Shown one piece after another: positions 18,347-32,730 of a stretch of DNA of 64,000 nt. A program made the translations under genes and the position numbers. Origin of the DNA: Ectothiorhodospira marina (lineage in GTDB: Bacteria; Pseudomonadota; Gammaproteobacteria; Ectothiorhodospirales; Ectothiorhodospiraceae); assembly GCF_900109495.1 (NCBI RefSeq), contig NZ_FOAA01000001.1, positions 248,001 to 312,000 on the forward strand, written 5' to 3'. The notes beneath the pieces were generated by a model. It made no database searches. It was given only the letters and a program-made list of their open reading frames with translations, and was not told the DNA's origin. Position 1 is the first letter of the stretch; each line of letters begins with the position of its first letter.

Positions 18347-19393
18347 ATGGATACGTTGCGTTGGATTCTATTGTTACTGGGGGTCATGATCCTGGCCGGG
18401 ATTTACCTGGCCGGGCGCATCCGCCAGCCGCGTCGTCCCCGTGATCTGGACGACGACGGGATCGATGCGGACGAACTGGAACACGTGCATATCCGTGCCG
18501 ACGAGGGCTTTACGCCCTCGTCTTCGCGCGCGGAAGAGGCACAGCCCATGGGAGAGGATCCTCTCGTATCGCGGCGCCAGGAGCCGGTGTTTGACGAGGT
18601 CGGCGTGGGCGAGGTACGGGTGGTTCACCGGGATACCCCCCGGGAGGACGAGGCTGAACCCACGCCGGGCCAGGAGCCGTTATCTGGTTCGGATTCCGGT
18701 TTGGAAAGGGTCGAGTCCTCTGTCACCGAGCGTCCGCCCCGGTCGACCCGCTCCCGCGGACACGGCGGTGCAAGCCGGCGCCCCCGGAGGGGCAAACCGG
18801 GCATGCTCGCCCGACTCAAGAGCAGCCTACCCAAGCCTTCCCTGCCGGGTATCAAGGCGCCCGGATTGCCGGGACTGGGCCGGTTGTTCCGTGGCAAGGG
18901 CACCTCGAGCAGTGTGGACGAGGCGCCGGCTGGCGAGAGTGAAGCCGCAGCTTCGGCGCAACCGGAGGCCGAGGACAAGATCATCGTCCTGCATGTGGTC
19001 GCCCCCAATCAGGAGCGATTCCTGGGCGTGAATCTCCAGGCGGCCCTGGCCGAAATGGGCCTTGAGCATGGCGATATGGGCATCTACCACCTGAACGTCT
19101 CCGACGGTCAGCGCACCTTCACCCTGTTCAGCCTGGCCAACATGGTCAAGCCGGGCAGCTTCGATCCCGAGACCATGGACGCATTCACCACCCCCGGTGT
19201 GAGCCTGTTTCTGCGCCTGCCCGGGCCCTGTGATCCCCTGGAGAGCTTTGATGCCATGCTCACCTGCGCCGAACGACTGGCGGAGCGCCTGAACGGTCAG
19301 GTGCTGGATGCCTCCCGCAGCGCGGTGACGCCCCAGGGCAATCAGCACACGCGTGAGGATATCCGCCAGTGGAAACTGCACAGGGGACTGTAA
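18347..19393 (+). CDS. zipA: Cell division protein ZipA
   Basis: 348 residues. An N-terminal membrane anchor (about 5-22, WILLLLGVMILAGIYLAGRI) is followed by a charged, Pro/Arg-rich linker (about 25-205). The globular FtsZ-binding ZipA domain covers about 208-345 (KIIVLHVVAPNQERFLG, LFSLANMVKPGSFD). ZipA tethers the Z ring to the inner membrane at mid-cell. ATG 18347 is preceded by GGGGAG. smc ends 48 bp upstream and ligA begins about 10 bp downstream, implying one operon. Confidence 0.95.
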   Translation: MDTLRWILLLLGVMILAGIYLAGRIRQPRRPRDLDDDGIDADELEHVHIRADEGFTPSSSRAEEAQPMGEDPLVSRRQEPVFDEVGVGEVRVVHRDTPREDEAEPTPGQEPLSGSDSGLERVESSVTERPPRSTRSRGHGGASRRPRRGKPGMLARLKSSLPKPSLPGIKAPGLPGLGRLFRGKGTSSSVDEAPAGESEAAASAQPEAEDKIIVLHVVAPNQERFLGVNLQAALAEMGLEHGDMGIYHLNVSDGQRTFTLFSLANMVKPGSFDPETMDAFTTPGVSLFLRLPGPCDPLESFDAMLTCAERLAERLNGQVLDASRSAVTPQGNQHTREDIRQWKLHRGL

Positions 19394-21660
<2,267 letters not shown>

Positions 21661-21794
21661 AGGGGGAGGATCTCCAGGATCATTGTGATTGAGCCTGCCT
21701 TATAAACTTTTCCCGGAAATCCGCAAGACGATTCTTTTTATCGACTATCCCAAGGAGGATTGATGTGTGGGTAGCGGATGAAGCACCCACGAAA

Positions 21795-21825
21795 AAGGGC
21801 CGCTCACCATCGGTGAGCGGCCCTT
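21795..21825 (-). terminator. Rho-independent terminator for deaD
   Basis: A perfect 14-bp stem (AAGGGCCGCTCACC with GGTGAGCGGCCCTT) around a 3-base loop. Read on the minus strand it is followed by a T run (the forward strand has GAAAAA before it). It lies about 95 bp past the deaD stop codon, with a second hairpin between. Confidence 0.8.
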
Positions 21826-21855
21826 CAATCCAAAGAACTCAGGTTCAGCCACAAA

Positions 21856-21887
21856 CACGCCCCTCTCCCTCAGGGGGGAGGGGCGTG
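21856..21887. repeat. GC-rich hairpin related to the dispersed palindromes
   Basis: A 10-bp stem CACGCCCCTC / GAGGGGCGTG encloses TCCCTCAGGGGG-like bases. The CCCCTCTCCCTCAGGGGG core resembles the dispersed palindromes elsewhere in the window. It could also contribute to deaD termination. Confidence 0.6.
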
Positions 21888-21919
21888 ACATGTCACCTCA
21901 GATCATCGGGCCTGGTAGA

Positions 21920-23686
21920 TCAGGACCGCCGGGCCTGACGGCGGGGGCCTTCCTTGCGAGGTCCGTTGAACCGGCGGGGTCCACCCCGGGAGGGGGTGGC
22001 GTCATTGATGGGGCGCAGCCCCAGTTTCTGACCACAGACCCACACCTTTTTCAGGTGATTCAGCAATGCCGGGGGCATCTGGGCGGGCAGGTCCACCGTG
22101 GCGTGATCTTCACTGATGTCGATCTTGCCGATATGGGAATTGTCCAGGCCCGCTTCATTGGCGATGGCGCCCACCAGGTTGCCTGGCTTGAGGCCATGCT
22201 GATGGCCTACGTCCACCAAGAAGCGTTGCATGCCCTCATCCACCTGCTCCTGGCGGCGAGCGCCGCCCTTGCGCTTGGGCGGACGCTGCCCGCCGTCCAT
22301 GCTCCGCTCGCGGCCCTTGCGGGGCCCCCGTTCCGGTGCGGGCGGGGTCATCTCCCGGCTCTCATCCAGCAGCAGCGGGGTGTCGCCTTGGGCAATGTGA
22401 GCCAGGGCGGCCGCCACGTTCATGGGATCCTCGTCATTTTCCTTCACGTACTCGGCCACCAGGTTCTGGAAGAACTCCAGATCCTGACCACCCAGGGTGT
22501 CGGCAATCTGCTGACGGAACCGTTCGATGCGGCGCTCGTTCACATCGCGAGTGGTGGGCATGTGCATGGCCTCGATCGGCTGGCGCGTGGCCCGTTCGAT
22601 GGCCTGGAGCATGCGCTGTTCGCGAGGTGCCACGAACAGGATGGCCTCGCCCTGGCGACCGGCCCGGCCGGTACGGCCGATGCGGTGTACGTAGGACTCG
22701 GTGTCGTGGGGAATGTCGTAGTTGACCACATGGCTGATGCGTTCCACATCCAGGCCCCGGGCCACCACGTCGGTGGCCACGACGATGTCCAGTTGGCCAC
22801 GCTTGAGGCGTTCGACCACGCGCTCACGCAGGTTCTGCGGGATGTCGCCGTTCAGGGCTTCGCAGGCGTGTCCGCGGGCCGCCAGCTTTTCGGCCAGCTC
22901 CACCGTCTCGGTCTTGGTGCGCACGAAGACCAGCATGGCATCAAAGTCTTCGTGTTCCAGCAGGCGCGTGAGCGCGTCCAGCTTGTGCAGCCCACTGACC
23001 CGCCAATAGCGCTGACGGATGGTCGATGCCGTGGTCGTGGTGGAAGCAATGCGGACTTCCTGGGGGGATTTCAGGTGCTTGCGCGCCACCTTGCGAATCA
23101 CGTCGGGCATGGTGGCGGAGAACAGGGCCAGCTGACAGGTGGCCGGGGTTTGTTCCAGCACCCATTCCACATCGTCGATAAAGCCCATGCGCAGCATCTC
23201 GTCGGCCTCGTCCAGCACCAGGGCCGTCAGGCTTTCCAGGCGCAGTGTGCCTCGGCGCATGTGGTCCATGACGCGACCGGGGGTACCCACGATCACCTGG
23301 GCGCCGCGCTTGAGTTGACGCAGTTGCACGGTGTAAGACTGCCCGCCGTAGATGGGCAGCACGTGGAAGTCAGGCATGTGCCGGGCGTAGGTCTCAAAGG
23401 CCTCGGCTACCTGGATGGCCAACTCGCGGGTGGGGGCCAGTACCAAGATCTGGGGATACTGCACGTTGGGATTGAGCTTGGCCAGCAAGGGCAGGGCGAA
23501 GGCGGCCGTCTTGCCGGTGCCGGTCTGCGCCTGGCCCAGCAGATCCTGGCCGGAGAGCAGCACCGGGATGCTCTGAGCCTGGATCGGCGTCGGCTCTTCG
23601 TAGCCGCTCTCGTCGAGGGATTTGAGGATGGATGCGGGCAAGCCCAGCGCCGCAAATGCGGCTGGGGTAAGATTTTCCTGATTCAA
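21920..23686 (-). CDS. deaD: DEAD-box ATP-dependent RNA helicase DeaD/CsdA
   Basis: 588 residues. The helicase core has the Q motif ([11 protein letters not shown]), Walker A AQTGTGKT (about 53), DEAD box in [15 protein letters not shown], and motif [13 protein letters not shown]. The C-terminal part has a DbpA-type RNA-binding domain (about 480-555, [19 protein letters not shown]) and a basic tail (PRRQARR). The E. coli relative helps 50S ribosome assembly and unwinds mRNA structure in the cold. A tRNA-Leu lies 160 bp upstream on the same strand. Confidence 0.95.
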   Translation of the reverse strand: MNQENLTPAAFAALGLPASILKSLDESGYEEPTPIQAQSIPVLLSGQDLLGQAQTGTGKTAAFALPLLAKLNPNVQYPQILVLAPTRELAIQVAEAFETYARHMPDFHVLPIYGGQSYTVQLRQLKRGAQVIVGTPGRVMDHMRRGTLRLESLTALVLDEADEMLRMGFIDDVEWVLEQTPATCQLALFSATMPDVIRKVARKHLKSPQEVRIASTTTTASTIRQRYWRVSGLHKLDALTRLLEHEDFDAMLVFVRTKTETVELAEKLAARGHACEALNGDIPQNLRERVVERLKRGQLDIVVATDVVARGLDVERISHVVNYDIPHDTESYVHRIGRTGRAGRQGEAILFVAPREQRMLQAIERATRQPIEAMHMPTTRDVNERRIERFRQQIADTLGGQDLEFFQNLVAEYVKENDEDPMNVAAALAHIAQGDTPLLLDESREMTPPAPERGPRKGRERSMDGGQRPPKRKGGARRQEQVDEGMQRFLVDVGHQHGLKPGNLVGAIANEAGLDNSHIGKIDISEDHATVDLPAQMPPALLNHLKKVWVCGQKLGLRPINDATPSRGGPRRFNGPRKEGPRRQARRS

Positions 23687-23846
23687 TGTGATGACCTGTG
23701 GAAGAGGAAGAAAGGAGGGGCGCTGATCACGAACGCGTGCTTATCATGCACTGGGCCCCCGGATCTCGAAGCGGTGGACCGTTCTATGCTCAGGTCCGCT
23801 CGAAGACCCGCCTGTTCCACGGTGTGCCGCTTGGGCTGGATTCGTT

Positions 23847-23933
23847 TGGTGCCGGGAGCGAGAATCGAACTCGCACTCTGTTGCCAGAACCGGATTTTGA
23901 GTCCGGCGCGTCTACCAGTTCCGCCATCCCGGC
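23847..23933 (-). tRNA. tRNA-Leu, anticodon CAA
   Basis: Read on the minus strand the gene starts GCCGGGATGGCGGAAC and ends CTCCCGGCACCA. The 7-bp acceptor stem GCCGGGA/TCCCGGC is perfect. The anticodon stem CCGGA/TCCGG encloses the loop CTCAAAA, giving anticodon CAA, which reads UUG. A long variable arm (class II tRNA) and the T arm with GTTCGATTC are present. The terminal CCA is encoded in the DNA. Gene-specific features all fit leucine. Confidence 0.96.
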
Positions 23934-24094
23934 TGAATCCAATCCAGCATTTTAATCGGGAAGTAGGGGAAAAGATAGCCCACCTTGCAAATGTTGCGAT
24001 CCATCCCCGGCCGAATAGCCCGTACACGTTAACGGACCGGGGTGGGGGACGCCTCAGTCGCCCCCTGACCCCAATCCTGCTACCATCGCGCGCC

Positions 24095-26246
<2,152 letters not shown>

Positions 26247-26305
26247 TGCCGGCCTTTAACGGGCTCAGGCCCGGTCGATCTGTCAACTGCTAAGGAGTCC
26301 CACGC

Positions 26306-26635
26306 ATGAACTTCCTGATTTCCGACGCGTATGCCCAGCAGGGCCAGCCCGCCGGGGGCGGTTTCATCGAGTTTCTGATCATGATCGTGATTTTCTTTGC
26401 GATCATGTACTTCCTGATCATCCGGCCGCAGAGCAAGCGCGCCAAGGAACACAAGGCGATGGTGGATGGGCTGAACAAGGGCGACGAGATCGTGACTCAG
26501 GGCGGCCTCGTGGGCAAGGTGACCCATGTGACGGACAATTTCATCAAGGTGGAAGTCTCCGAAGGCAATACGGTGAACATCCAGCGCCAGTCGGTGGCCA
26601 CCGTTCTGCCGAAAGGCACGATGAAGGATATCTGA
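26306..26635 (+). CDS. yajC: Sec translocon accessory subunit YajC
   Basis: 109 residues with a single membrane helix (about 20-41, FIEFLIMIVIFFAIMYFLII) followed by RPQSKRAKEHKAM and a small cytoplasmic domain (DEIVTQGGLVGKV). It belongs to the SecDF-YajC complex that helps the Sec translocon. ATG 26306 is preceded by TAAGGAG. The queA-tgt-yajC-secD-secF order matches E. coli and Pseudomonas. Confidence 0.96.
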   Translation: MNFLISDAYAQQGQPAGGGFIEFLIMIVIFFAIMYFLIIRPQSKRAKEHKAMVDGLNKGDEIVTQGGLVGKVTHVTDNFIKVEVSEGNTVNIQRQSVATVLPKGTMKDI

Positions 26636-26669
26636 TCCTCCACGCCGATCTCTCAACGCTGGTCTTGTC

Positions 26670-28532
26670 ATGAACGCTTACCCTTCCTGGAAGTACCTGC
26701 TCATCGTGGTTGTGATCCTGGTGGGCCTGGTCTACTCGCTGCCCAACCTTTATCCCGAGGATCCGGTGGTGCAGATCGCTCACTCCGTCACCGACGAGGT
26801 GGATGAAGATACCCGGATGCAGATCCGGGCGATCCTGGAAGGGCGGGGCGTCGATATCAAGGCCGAGGAGTTCGACGGCAGCCAGATGATGCTGCGGTTC
26901 GATTCCACCGATGACCAGATGCGCGCCGCGGACATCCTGCGCAATGCGCTGACGGACAATCATTCCGTGGGGCTGAATCTGGCGCCGGCCACGCCCGACT
27001 GGTTGCGGGCTATCAATGCTCGCCCCATGTCCCTGGGGCTGGATCTACGCGGCGGCGTCCACTTCCTCATGGAAGTGGACATGGATGCTGTCGGTGACAA
27101 TGTGGCCGAGCGTTACACCAGCGAGTTCCGTACCGTGCTGCGGGATGAACGCATCCGCTATCTGGCGGTGGAGCGGGACGGCAGTGCCGTGGAAGTGCGT
27201 TTTGAGGATCCGGCCAGCCGGGACGAGGCCCGTGATCTGCTGAGACGGGAATATCGCGGGGACCTGGATTTCAGTACGCGCCAGTCGGGTGAGGTGCATA
27301 TCCTCACGGCAAGCATCAGTGATGATCAGCTTGAGGCTCAACGGCGTCTGGCCCTGCAGCAGAACATCACCACGCTGCGCAACCGGGTGGATGAACTGGG
27401 TGTGGCCGAACCGGTGATTCAGCAGCAGGGAGAGAATCGCATCGTTGTCCAGTTGCCGGGCGTGCAGGACACTGCCCGCGCCAAGGAGATCCTCGGTGCC
27501 ACGGCCACCCTGGAGTTTCGCCTGGTGGACGAGTCCAATGATCCCTACGAGGCGGAGCGCACCGGTCGCGTGCCGGCCAACTCCCGACTCTACCATGAGC
27601 GTGACGGCAACCCGGTGCTGCTGCAGCGTCGGGTGATGCTCACCGGTGACTTCATCAACGATGCCACTTCCGGGCTTGCCCAGGACACGGGTGGCGCAGC
27701 GGTGTTCATCAATCTGGATGGCCAGGGGGCCCGGATCTTCGGTCGGGTGACGGGGGAGAACATCGGTCGCCTCATGGGCGTGGTCTTCATCGAGACCACG
27801 ACGGATCTGGTGGAGCAGGATGGGGAAATGGTTCGCCAGGTTTCCCGCTCCGAAGAAGTCATCAATGTGGCCCGCATCCAGGATCAGTTGGGTCGACGCT
27901 TTCAGATTACCGGTCTGGACAGCACTCGTGAGGCTCACAACCTGGCCCTGTTGCTGCGCGCCGGTGCCCTGGCCGCGCCCATGAGTATTGTTGAGGAGCG
28001 CACGGTGGGCCCCAGCCTGGGTCAGGACAACATCGAGCGCGGTTTCAACTCGGTGGTGATCGGCTTTGTGCTGGTGCTGATCTTCATGGCCCTGTATTAC
28101 CGGGCCTTTGGTCTGGTGGCCAACGTGGCGCTGGCCCTGAATCTGGTCCTCATCGTGGCGATACTCTCCATGCTGCAGGCCACGCTCACCCTGCCGGGGA
28201 TCGCCGGTATCGTGTTGACCGTGGGCATGGCCGTAGATGCCAACGTACTGATCTTTGAACGAATACGCGAAGAACTCCGCAACGGCAATTCGCCCCAGGC
28301 GTCCATCCAGGCGGGTTATGCGCGGGCGCTGTCCACCATTGCCGACGCCAACATCACAACCTTGATTGCGTCGGTGGTGCTGTTCATGTTCGGCACGGGC
28401 CCCATCAAGGGTTTCGCCATTACCCTGTCCATCGGCATCCTGGTATCCATGTTCACAGCCTTGATGGTGACTCGCGCCATTATCAATCTGACCTATGGTC
28501 GTCAGCGTCGCCTCAAGACGCTCTCCATCTGA
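26670..28532 (+). CDS. secD: Protein translocase subunit SecD
   Basis: 620 residues. A first membrane helix (about 8-26) is followed by a large periplasmic part with the DLRGGVHFLMEVD motif (about 120) and the P1/P4 domains. Five more helices in the C-terminal third contain VGMAVDANVLIFERIREE and a GFAITLSIGILVSMFTA end. SecD uses the proton gradient to pull proteins out of SecYEG on the periplasmic side. secF begins 10 bp downstream. Confidence 0.97.
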   Translation: MNAYPSWKYLLIVVVILVGLVYSLPNLYPEDPVVQIAHSVTDEVDEDTRMQIRAILEGRGVDIKAEEFDGSQMMLRFDSTDDQMRAADILRNALTDNHSVGLNLAPATPDWLRAINARPMSLGLDLRGGVHFLMEVDMDAVGDNVAERYTSEFRTVLRDERIRYLAVERDGSAVEVRFEDPASRDEARDLLRREYRGDLDFSTRQSGEVHILTASISDDQLEAQRRLALQQNITTLRNRVDELGVAEPVIQQQGENRIVVQLPGVQDTARAKEILGATATLEFRLVDESNDPYEAERTGRVPANSRLYHERDGNPVLLQRRVMLTGDFINDATSGLAQDTGGAAVFINLDGQGARIFGRVTGENIGRLMGVVFIETTTDLVEQDGEMVRQVSRSEEVINVARIQDQLGRRFQITGLDSTREAHNLALLLRAGALAAPMSIVEERTVGPSLGQDNIERGFNSVVIGFVLVLIFMALYYRAFGLVANVALALNLVLIVAILSMLQATLTLPGIAGIVLTVGMAVDANVLIFERIREELRNGNSPQASIQAGYARALSTIADANITTLIASVVLFMFGTGPIKGFAITLSIGILVSMFTALMVTRAIINLTYGRQRRLKTLSI

Positions 28533-28542
28533 AGGCGGCAAA

Positions 28543-29484
28543 ATGATGAAGCTTAATTTCGCCAACGCCAATATCAACTTTCTGGGCCAGCGGCGCATCG
28601 CCCTGACCCTGTCAGCCATTTTGCTGGTGGTGTCCATCCTGTTGCTGGTGTTTCGCGGGCTGAATTTCGGGATCGACTTCACCGGCGGCACCCTCATCGA
28701 GGTGGGCTATCCGGACGCGGTGGTACTGGAGGAGGTCCGCGACCAGCTGGAGGCCGGTGGTTTTGATCGGGCTACAGTCCAGAACTTCGGTACTTCCCGG
28801 GATGTACTGATCCGTCTGGCACCGCGTGAAGGGGAGGAGAGTGCCGAGCTCTCGGAAGAGGTGCTGCAGGTTCTGCGCAGTGGGGGACCCGAGGGTGTGG
28901 ATCTGCGCCGGGTGGAATTTGTGGGCCCGCAGGTGGGGGATGAGCTGCGCGAGCAAGGCGGTCTGGCCATGCTTTATGCCCTGATCGGCATTCTCATCTA
29001 CGTGGCTCTGCGTTTTGAATGGCGATTTTCCCTCGGCGCGGTGGCGGCGTTGATCCACGATGTGGTCATCACCCTGGGGATTTTCTCGCTGCTGTGGCTT
29101 GAGTTTGATCTGTCGGTACTGGCGGCGATGCTGGCGGTCATCGGCTATTCGTTGAACGACACCATTGTGGCTTATGACCGTATTCGCGAAAACTTCCGGC
29201 GACTGCGTAAGGATGCTGTGGAAAAGGTGATGAACAAGTCCGTGAATCAGATCCTGTCGCGGACCATTATCACCAGCTTGACCACGCTACTGGTCCTTGT
29301 GTGCCTCTTCCTGTTGGGCGGGGCGGTCATTCAGAACTTCGCCCTGGCCTTGATCATCGGCGTGCTGGTGGGGACTTATTCGTCCATCTACGTGGCCGCC
29401 GCCCTGGCGCTGGTGCTGGGTGTGGATCGCACCGTGATGTTGCCGGTGAAGAAGGAGGGAGAGGAGCTGGACGATCGGCCGTAA
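28543..29484 (+). CDS. secF: Protein translocase subunit SecF
   Basis: 313 residues with six membrane helices. The first is followed by FRGLNFGIDFTGGTLIEVG, and the RND-type core has SLNDTIVAYDRIRENF. It pairs with SecD. The frame extends 16 codons upstream into secD, but the ATG ATG at 28543/28546 sits behind GAAGGCGG and just after the secD stop, so it is preferred. The 3' end is followed by a dispersed palindrome. Confidence 0.96.
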   Translation: MMKLNFANANINFLGQRRIALTLSAILLVVSILLLVFRGLNFGIDFTGGTLIEVGYPDAVVLEEVRDQLEAGGFDRATVQNFGTSRDVLIRLAPREGEESAELSEEVLQVLRSGGPEGVDLRRVEFVGPQVGDELREQGGLAMLYALIGILIYVALRFEWRFSLGAVAALIHDVVITLGIFSLLWLEFDLSVLAAMLAVIGYSLNDTIVAYDRIRENFRRLRKDAVEKVMNKSVNQILSRTIITSLTTLLVLVCLFLLGGAVIQNFALALIIGVLVGTYSSIYVAAALALVLGVDRTVMLPVKKEGEELDDRP

Positions 29485-29518
29485 GGCGCCGTTTGGGCTT
29501 CCTGCTCGCAGCCCTCCA

Positions 29519-29560
29519 CCCTCACCCCAACCCCTCTCCCGCCAGCGGGAGAGGGGCTCG
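29519..29560. repeat. Dispersed palindrome between secF and suhB
   Basis: CCCTCACCCCAACCCC flank and the stem CCCCTCTCCCGC / GCGGGAGAGGGG (29531-29556) followed by CTCGG. It is the same palindrome, with the same CCAG centre, as the unit core of the 66-bp array at 4509. It lies between the convergent ends of secF and suhB, 34 bp after the secF stop and 9 bp before the suhB stop, where it may also work as a transcription terminator. Confidence 0.88.
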
Positions 29561-29568
29561 GACTGGCT

Positions 29569-30363
29569 TCACCCCTCCCGGGTCACCACCGGATGCAACC
29601 GCTGCAGCATGGCCTTGAACACCTTCGGGCCGGCGGCCACCACGTTCCCATGGGTCAGGTAGTCCGGGCCGCCGCGCAGGTCGCCCACCAGGCCGCCAGC
29701 TTCCTGAATCAGCAGCACACCCGCGGCCATGTCCCATTCATTCAGGCCAATCTCCCAGAAACCATCCAGACGCCCGCAGGCCACATAGGCCAGGTCCAGG
29801 GCGGCGGAGCCGGGGCGGCGTACGCCGGCAGTGCCGGGCAGCAGGGCCTTGAGGGTGCGCAGGTAGTAGTCCAGGTCCTGATCCTGGCGGAAGGGGATGC
29901 CGGTGCCCAGCAGGGTGCCAGAGAGATCCTTGTGCTGAGTCACGCGGATGCGGCGATTATTCAGGAAGGCGCCGGCACCCCGGGTGGCCACGAACAGCTC
30001 TTCCTTGATGGGGTCGTACACCACCGCCTGCTCCAGGCGCCCGCGCTGCTTCAGGGCGATGGAAACGGCAAACTGGGGGATGCCATGGATGAAATTCGTG
30101 GTACCGTCCAGGGGGTCGATCACCCAGACGAATTCCCTGTCGATGTGCTGCTCACCGCTTTCCTCGGCCATGATGCCGTGATCCGGGTAGGCCCGCTGGA
30201 TCACGCGGATGATCTCACGCTCGGCATTGCGATCCACTTCCGTGACAAAATCGTTGGGCTGCTTGTCCTGGATCTGCAGGGTATCCACCCGATTGGCACT
30301 ACGTGCGATGACATGGCCCGCAGCACGGGCGGCCTTGATGGCGGTGTTCAAAAACGGATGCAT
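29569..30363 (-). CDS. suhB: Inositol-1-monophosphatase family protein SuhB
   Basis: 264 residues. The metal-binding motifs of the family are all present: EESGE, DPLDGTTNF and EWDMAAGVLL. In E. coli SuhB has inositol phosphatase activity and joins the rRNA antitermination complex. The frame runs 66 codons further upstream, but MHPFLNTAIKAARAAG is the family N-terminus, so ATG 30363 is used. It is divergent from trmJ with a 61-bp gap, the same suhB/trmJ arrangement as E. coli and Pseudomonas. Confidence 0.96.
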   Translation of the reverse strand: MHPFLNTAIKAARAAGHVIARSANRVDTLQIQDKQPNDFVTEVDRNAEREIIRVIQRAYPDHGIMAEESGEQHIDREFVWVIDPLDGTTNFIHGIPQFAVSIALKQRGRLEQAVVYDPIKEELFVATRGAGAFLNNRRIRVTQHKDLSGTLLGTGIPFRQDQDLDYYLRTLKALLPGTAGVRRPGSAALDLAYVACGRLDGFWEIGLNEWDMAAGVLLIQEAGGLVGDLRGGPDYLTHGNVVAAGPKVFKAMLQRLHPVVTREG

Positions 30364-30424
30364 GGCGAGGGTGTCCGACTGATTTTGAAGGAAACGACGT
30401 CGTATCCGCGAAGGGTACGGGAAG

Positions 30425-31216
30425 ATGGCGAACCATACACAACCTGCGATGACAATTGAAGCAAACCAAGACACAAACATCCTGAACGAGGTACGCATCG
30501 TTCTGGTGAACACCACACACCCCGGTAATGTGGGTGGCGTGGCCCGGGCCATGAAGAACATGGGGCTGAGTGATCTGCACCTGGTGAACCCTCAGGGCTA
30601 CCCCAGTGCCGAGGCCACCGCCCGGGCCTCCGGCGCGGATGATCTGCTGGCCCGGGCTCGGGTGCATGATGGCCTGGATGCGGCACTGGAGGGCTGTCAG
30701 TTCGTGCTCGGCACCAGCGCCCGCCAACGCACCTTGCGCTGGCCCCAGTACGAGCCCCGGCAGGCGGCCGCCGAGCTGCTGACCGCGGCCCGCTCGGGCT
30801 CCGTGGCGTTGCTGTTTGGCCGCGAGCGCACTGGCCTCACCAACGAGGAACTGGATCGCTGCAATGCCTTGGTGAACATCCCTGCCAATCCCGAGTACAG
30901 CTCCCTGAATCTGGCGGCGGCGGCCCAGGTGCTCAGCTATGAGCTGCGCATGACTGCCCTGGAAGGACAGGTTGCCTCGGTGCCGGTGGAATCGGACGGC
31001 GAGTTGCCCGCCGCGCATGAGGAGGTGGAGCGCTTCTATGCGCACCTGGAGGAGACCTTGCGGTTGCTGGACTTCCTGGACCCGAACAATCCCCGGCATC
31101 TGATGCGTCGCCTGCGCCGTTTGTTCGGTCGCACGCGCCTGACCATCAACGAGGTCAACATCCTGCGCGGCATCCTTGCCCATGCAGCCAAGGGCCGGAA
31201 GGACTCGTCGTTGTAA
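30425..31216 (+). CDS. trmJ: tRNA (cytidine/uridine-32-2'-O)-methyltransferase TrmJ
   Basis: 263 residues. A SpoU-type SAM-binding knotted core covers about 20-170 (IVLVNTTHPGNVGGVARAM, LLFGRERTGLTNEEL, YSSLNLAAAAQVLSYEL). A C-terminal extension (about 190-255) is typical of TrmJ. It methylates the ribose of residue 32 in several tRNAs. ATG 30425 is the first start; ATG 30449 is possible and would better match the shorter E. coli N-terminus. Confidence 0.93.
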   Translation: MANHTQPAMTIEANQDTNILNEVRIVLVNTTHPGNVGGVARAMKNMGLSDLHLVNPQGYPSAEATARASGADDLLARARVHDGLDAALEGCQFVLGTSARQRTLRWPQYEPRQAAAELLTAARSGSVALLFGRERTGLTNEELDRCNALVNIPANPEYSSLNLAAAAQVLSYELRMTALEGQVASVPVESDGELPAAHEEVERFYAHLEETLRLLDFLDPNNPRHLMRRLRRLFGRTRLTINEVNILRGILAHAAKGRKDSSL

Positions 31217-31314
31217 GCTGCCGGATGCCTGGCGTTCCACCCGGTTTCGATCCCGTCCTCGTGAAGTAGTACAATGCCCATTCCACACTGAGGAACTCGG
31301 GTACCAGGGAGTCT

Positions 31315-32121
31315 ATGCTTCAGCGTCTGCGAGAGGATGTCCGCTGTGTCTTCGAACGCGACCCGGCGGCGCGCAACACCTTTGAGGTGCTCACCACCTA
31401 TCCGGGTGTGCATGCGCTGTTGATTCACCGAATGAGTCACGGTTTGTGGCGCCACGGTTTGTGTTGGCCAGCTCGCTTCCTGGCCTATTTCGGTCGCTGG
31501 CTCACAGGTATCGAGATCCACCCCGGTGCCACCATTGGTCGACGTTTTTTCATCGACCATGGAATGGGGGTGGTCATCGGCGAGACGGCCGAGATCGGTG
31601 ATGATTGCACCCTCTATCATGGCGTCACCCTGGGCGGTACCACCTGGGACAAGGGCAAGCGTCATCCGCAACTGGAAGATAACGTGGTGGTGGGGGCAGG
31701 TGCCAAGATCCTCGGGCCCATCCGGATCGGAGAGGGGGCTCGAATCGGCTCCAACGCCGTGGTGCTCAAGCAGATTCCACCCGGTGCCACTGTCGTGGGC
31801 ATTCCCGGTCGGATTATCACCCCGCGCTCCGACGACGAAAAACGCCGGGAGGTCATGGCCCAGAAGATGGGGTTTGACGCCTATGGCATGACCGAGGACA
31901 TGCCCGACCCGGTGGCCGTGGCCATTAATCGCATTCTCGACCACTTGCACACCCTGGATCAGCGTCTGGATGAGAACAGTCACGCCCTCAGGGAGCTGGG
32001 TGGCGACGTGGACGATTCCCATATCCGCGAGATCGAACCGGGAGAGCTGGGCGGATTGGCGCTGGATACCGATGAGGTGGGGCACCACACGACGGTGGTG
32101 GATCGCCGGAATAATACTTGA
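31315..32121 (+). CDS. cysE: Serine O-acetyltransferase CysE
   Basis: 268 residues. An N-terminal helical part ([17 protein letters not shown]) precedes a left-handed beta-helix of hexapeptide repeats ([22 protein letters not shown] onward), with the catalytic His in IDHG. It makes O-acetylserine, the precursor of cysteine and hence of the sulfur that IscS mobilises. The last bases of the gene overlap the -35 region of the iscR promoter. Position between trmJ and iscR matches Pseudomonas. Confidence 0.96.
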   Translation: MLQRLREDVRCVFERDPAARNTFEVLTTYPGVHALLIHRMSHGLWRHGLCWPARFLAYFGRWLTGIEIHPGATIGRRFFIDHGMGVVIGETAEIGDDCTLYHGVTLGGTTWDKGKRHPQLEDNVVVGAGAKILGPIRIGEGARIGSNAVVLKQIPPGATVVGIPGRIITPRSDDEKRREVMAQKMGFDAYGMTEDMPDPVAVAINRILDHLHTLDQRLDENSHALRELGGDVDDSHIREIEPGELGGLALDTDEVGHHTTVVDRRNNT

Positions 32122-32147
32122 CTAAAAAGATAGGGTATAGCTACTAT
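32114..32147 (+). promoter_or_regulatory. iscR1 promoter with IscR type-1-like operator
   Basis: A -35 box TTGACT (32118-32123) and a possible -10 TACTAT (32142-32147, 18-bp spacing) precede iscR. A 25-bp stretch 32114-32138 fits the published E. coli type-1 IscR site at about 21 of 25 positions in my hand alignment. The left half ATACTTGACTA is a perfect match; the right half ends GGGTAT. In E. coli, [2Fe-2S]-IscR binding such a site represses the operon. The -35 box overlaps the stop codon of cysE. Confidence 0.72.
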
Positions 32148-32177
32148 ACCCGGACGGATCATACGGGAGAGAGGGCA

Positions 32178-32687
32178 ATGAGACTGACAACCAAGGGGCG
32201 CTACGCCGTCACCGCCATGCTGGACCTGGCGATACACAACGACCAGGGCCCGATATCCCTTGCGGATATCTCCGGACGACAGGGTATCTCACTGTCTTAT
32301 CTGGAACAACTGTTCGCCCGCCTGCGCAAACGCGGCCTGGTGCTCAGTACGCGGGGTCCTGGCGGAGGTTATACCCTGAGCCGCCCCCCCAGCGAGTTGG
32401 CCATTGCCGATGTGATCTCCGCGGTGGATGAGAAGGTGGATACCACCCGCTGTGGCGGTACGGTCGACTGCCAGAATAATGAGCGCTGTCTCACCCATGA
32501 CCTGTGGTCGGACTTGAGTCGTCAGATCTACGATTTTCTGGCCAACATCACCCTGGGTGATGTGATGAAGCGCAATGGTGTGCAGGAAGTGGCGGCCCGC
32601 CAGGACAGGGCCATGGGCGGTCAGCCTGTGAGCATATCCCGCGCTTCGGTCGCTCCGGTGAGCGCCGCTTCGGAATCGGTGGAATAG
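32178..32687 (+). CDS. iscR: Fe-S cluster-sensing transcriptional regulator IscR (copy 1)
   Basis: 169 residues of the Rrf2 family. A winged helix ([39 protein letters not shown]) is followed by the cluster ligands C-x5-C-x5-C and the nearby His in [16 protein letters not shown]. The open frame begins 20 codons earlier, but ATG 32178 follows GGAGAGAGGG and fits the family N-terminus. It heads the complete isc operon. The ligands are intact, so cluster sensing is expected. A paralogue is at 56477. Confidence 0.96.
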   Translation: MRLTTKGRYAVTAMLDLAIHNDQGPISLADISGRQGISLSYLEQLFARLRKRGLVLSTRGPGGGYTLSRPPSELAIADVISAVDEKVDTTRCGGTVDCQNNERCLTHDLWSDLSRQIYDFLANITLGDVMKRNGVQEVAARQDRAMGGQPVSISRASVAPVSAASESVE

Positions 32688-32730
32688 CTCTGGCCTGGCC
32701 GCGTGCGGGGCCGTTTGTGAGGAGACAGCA

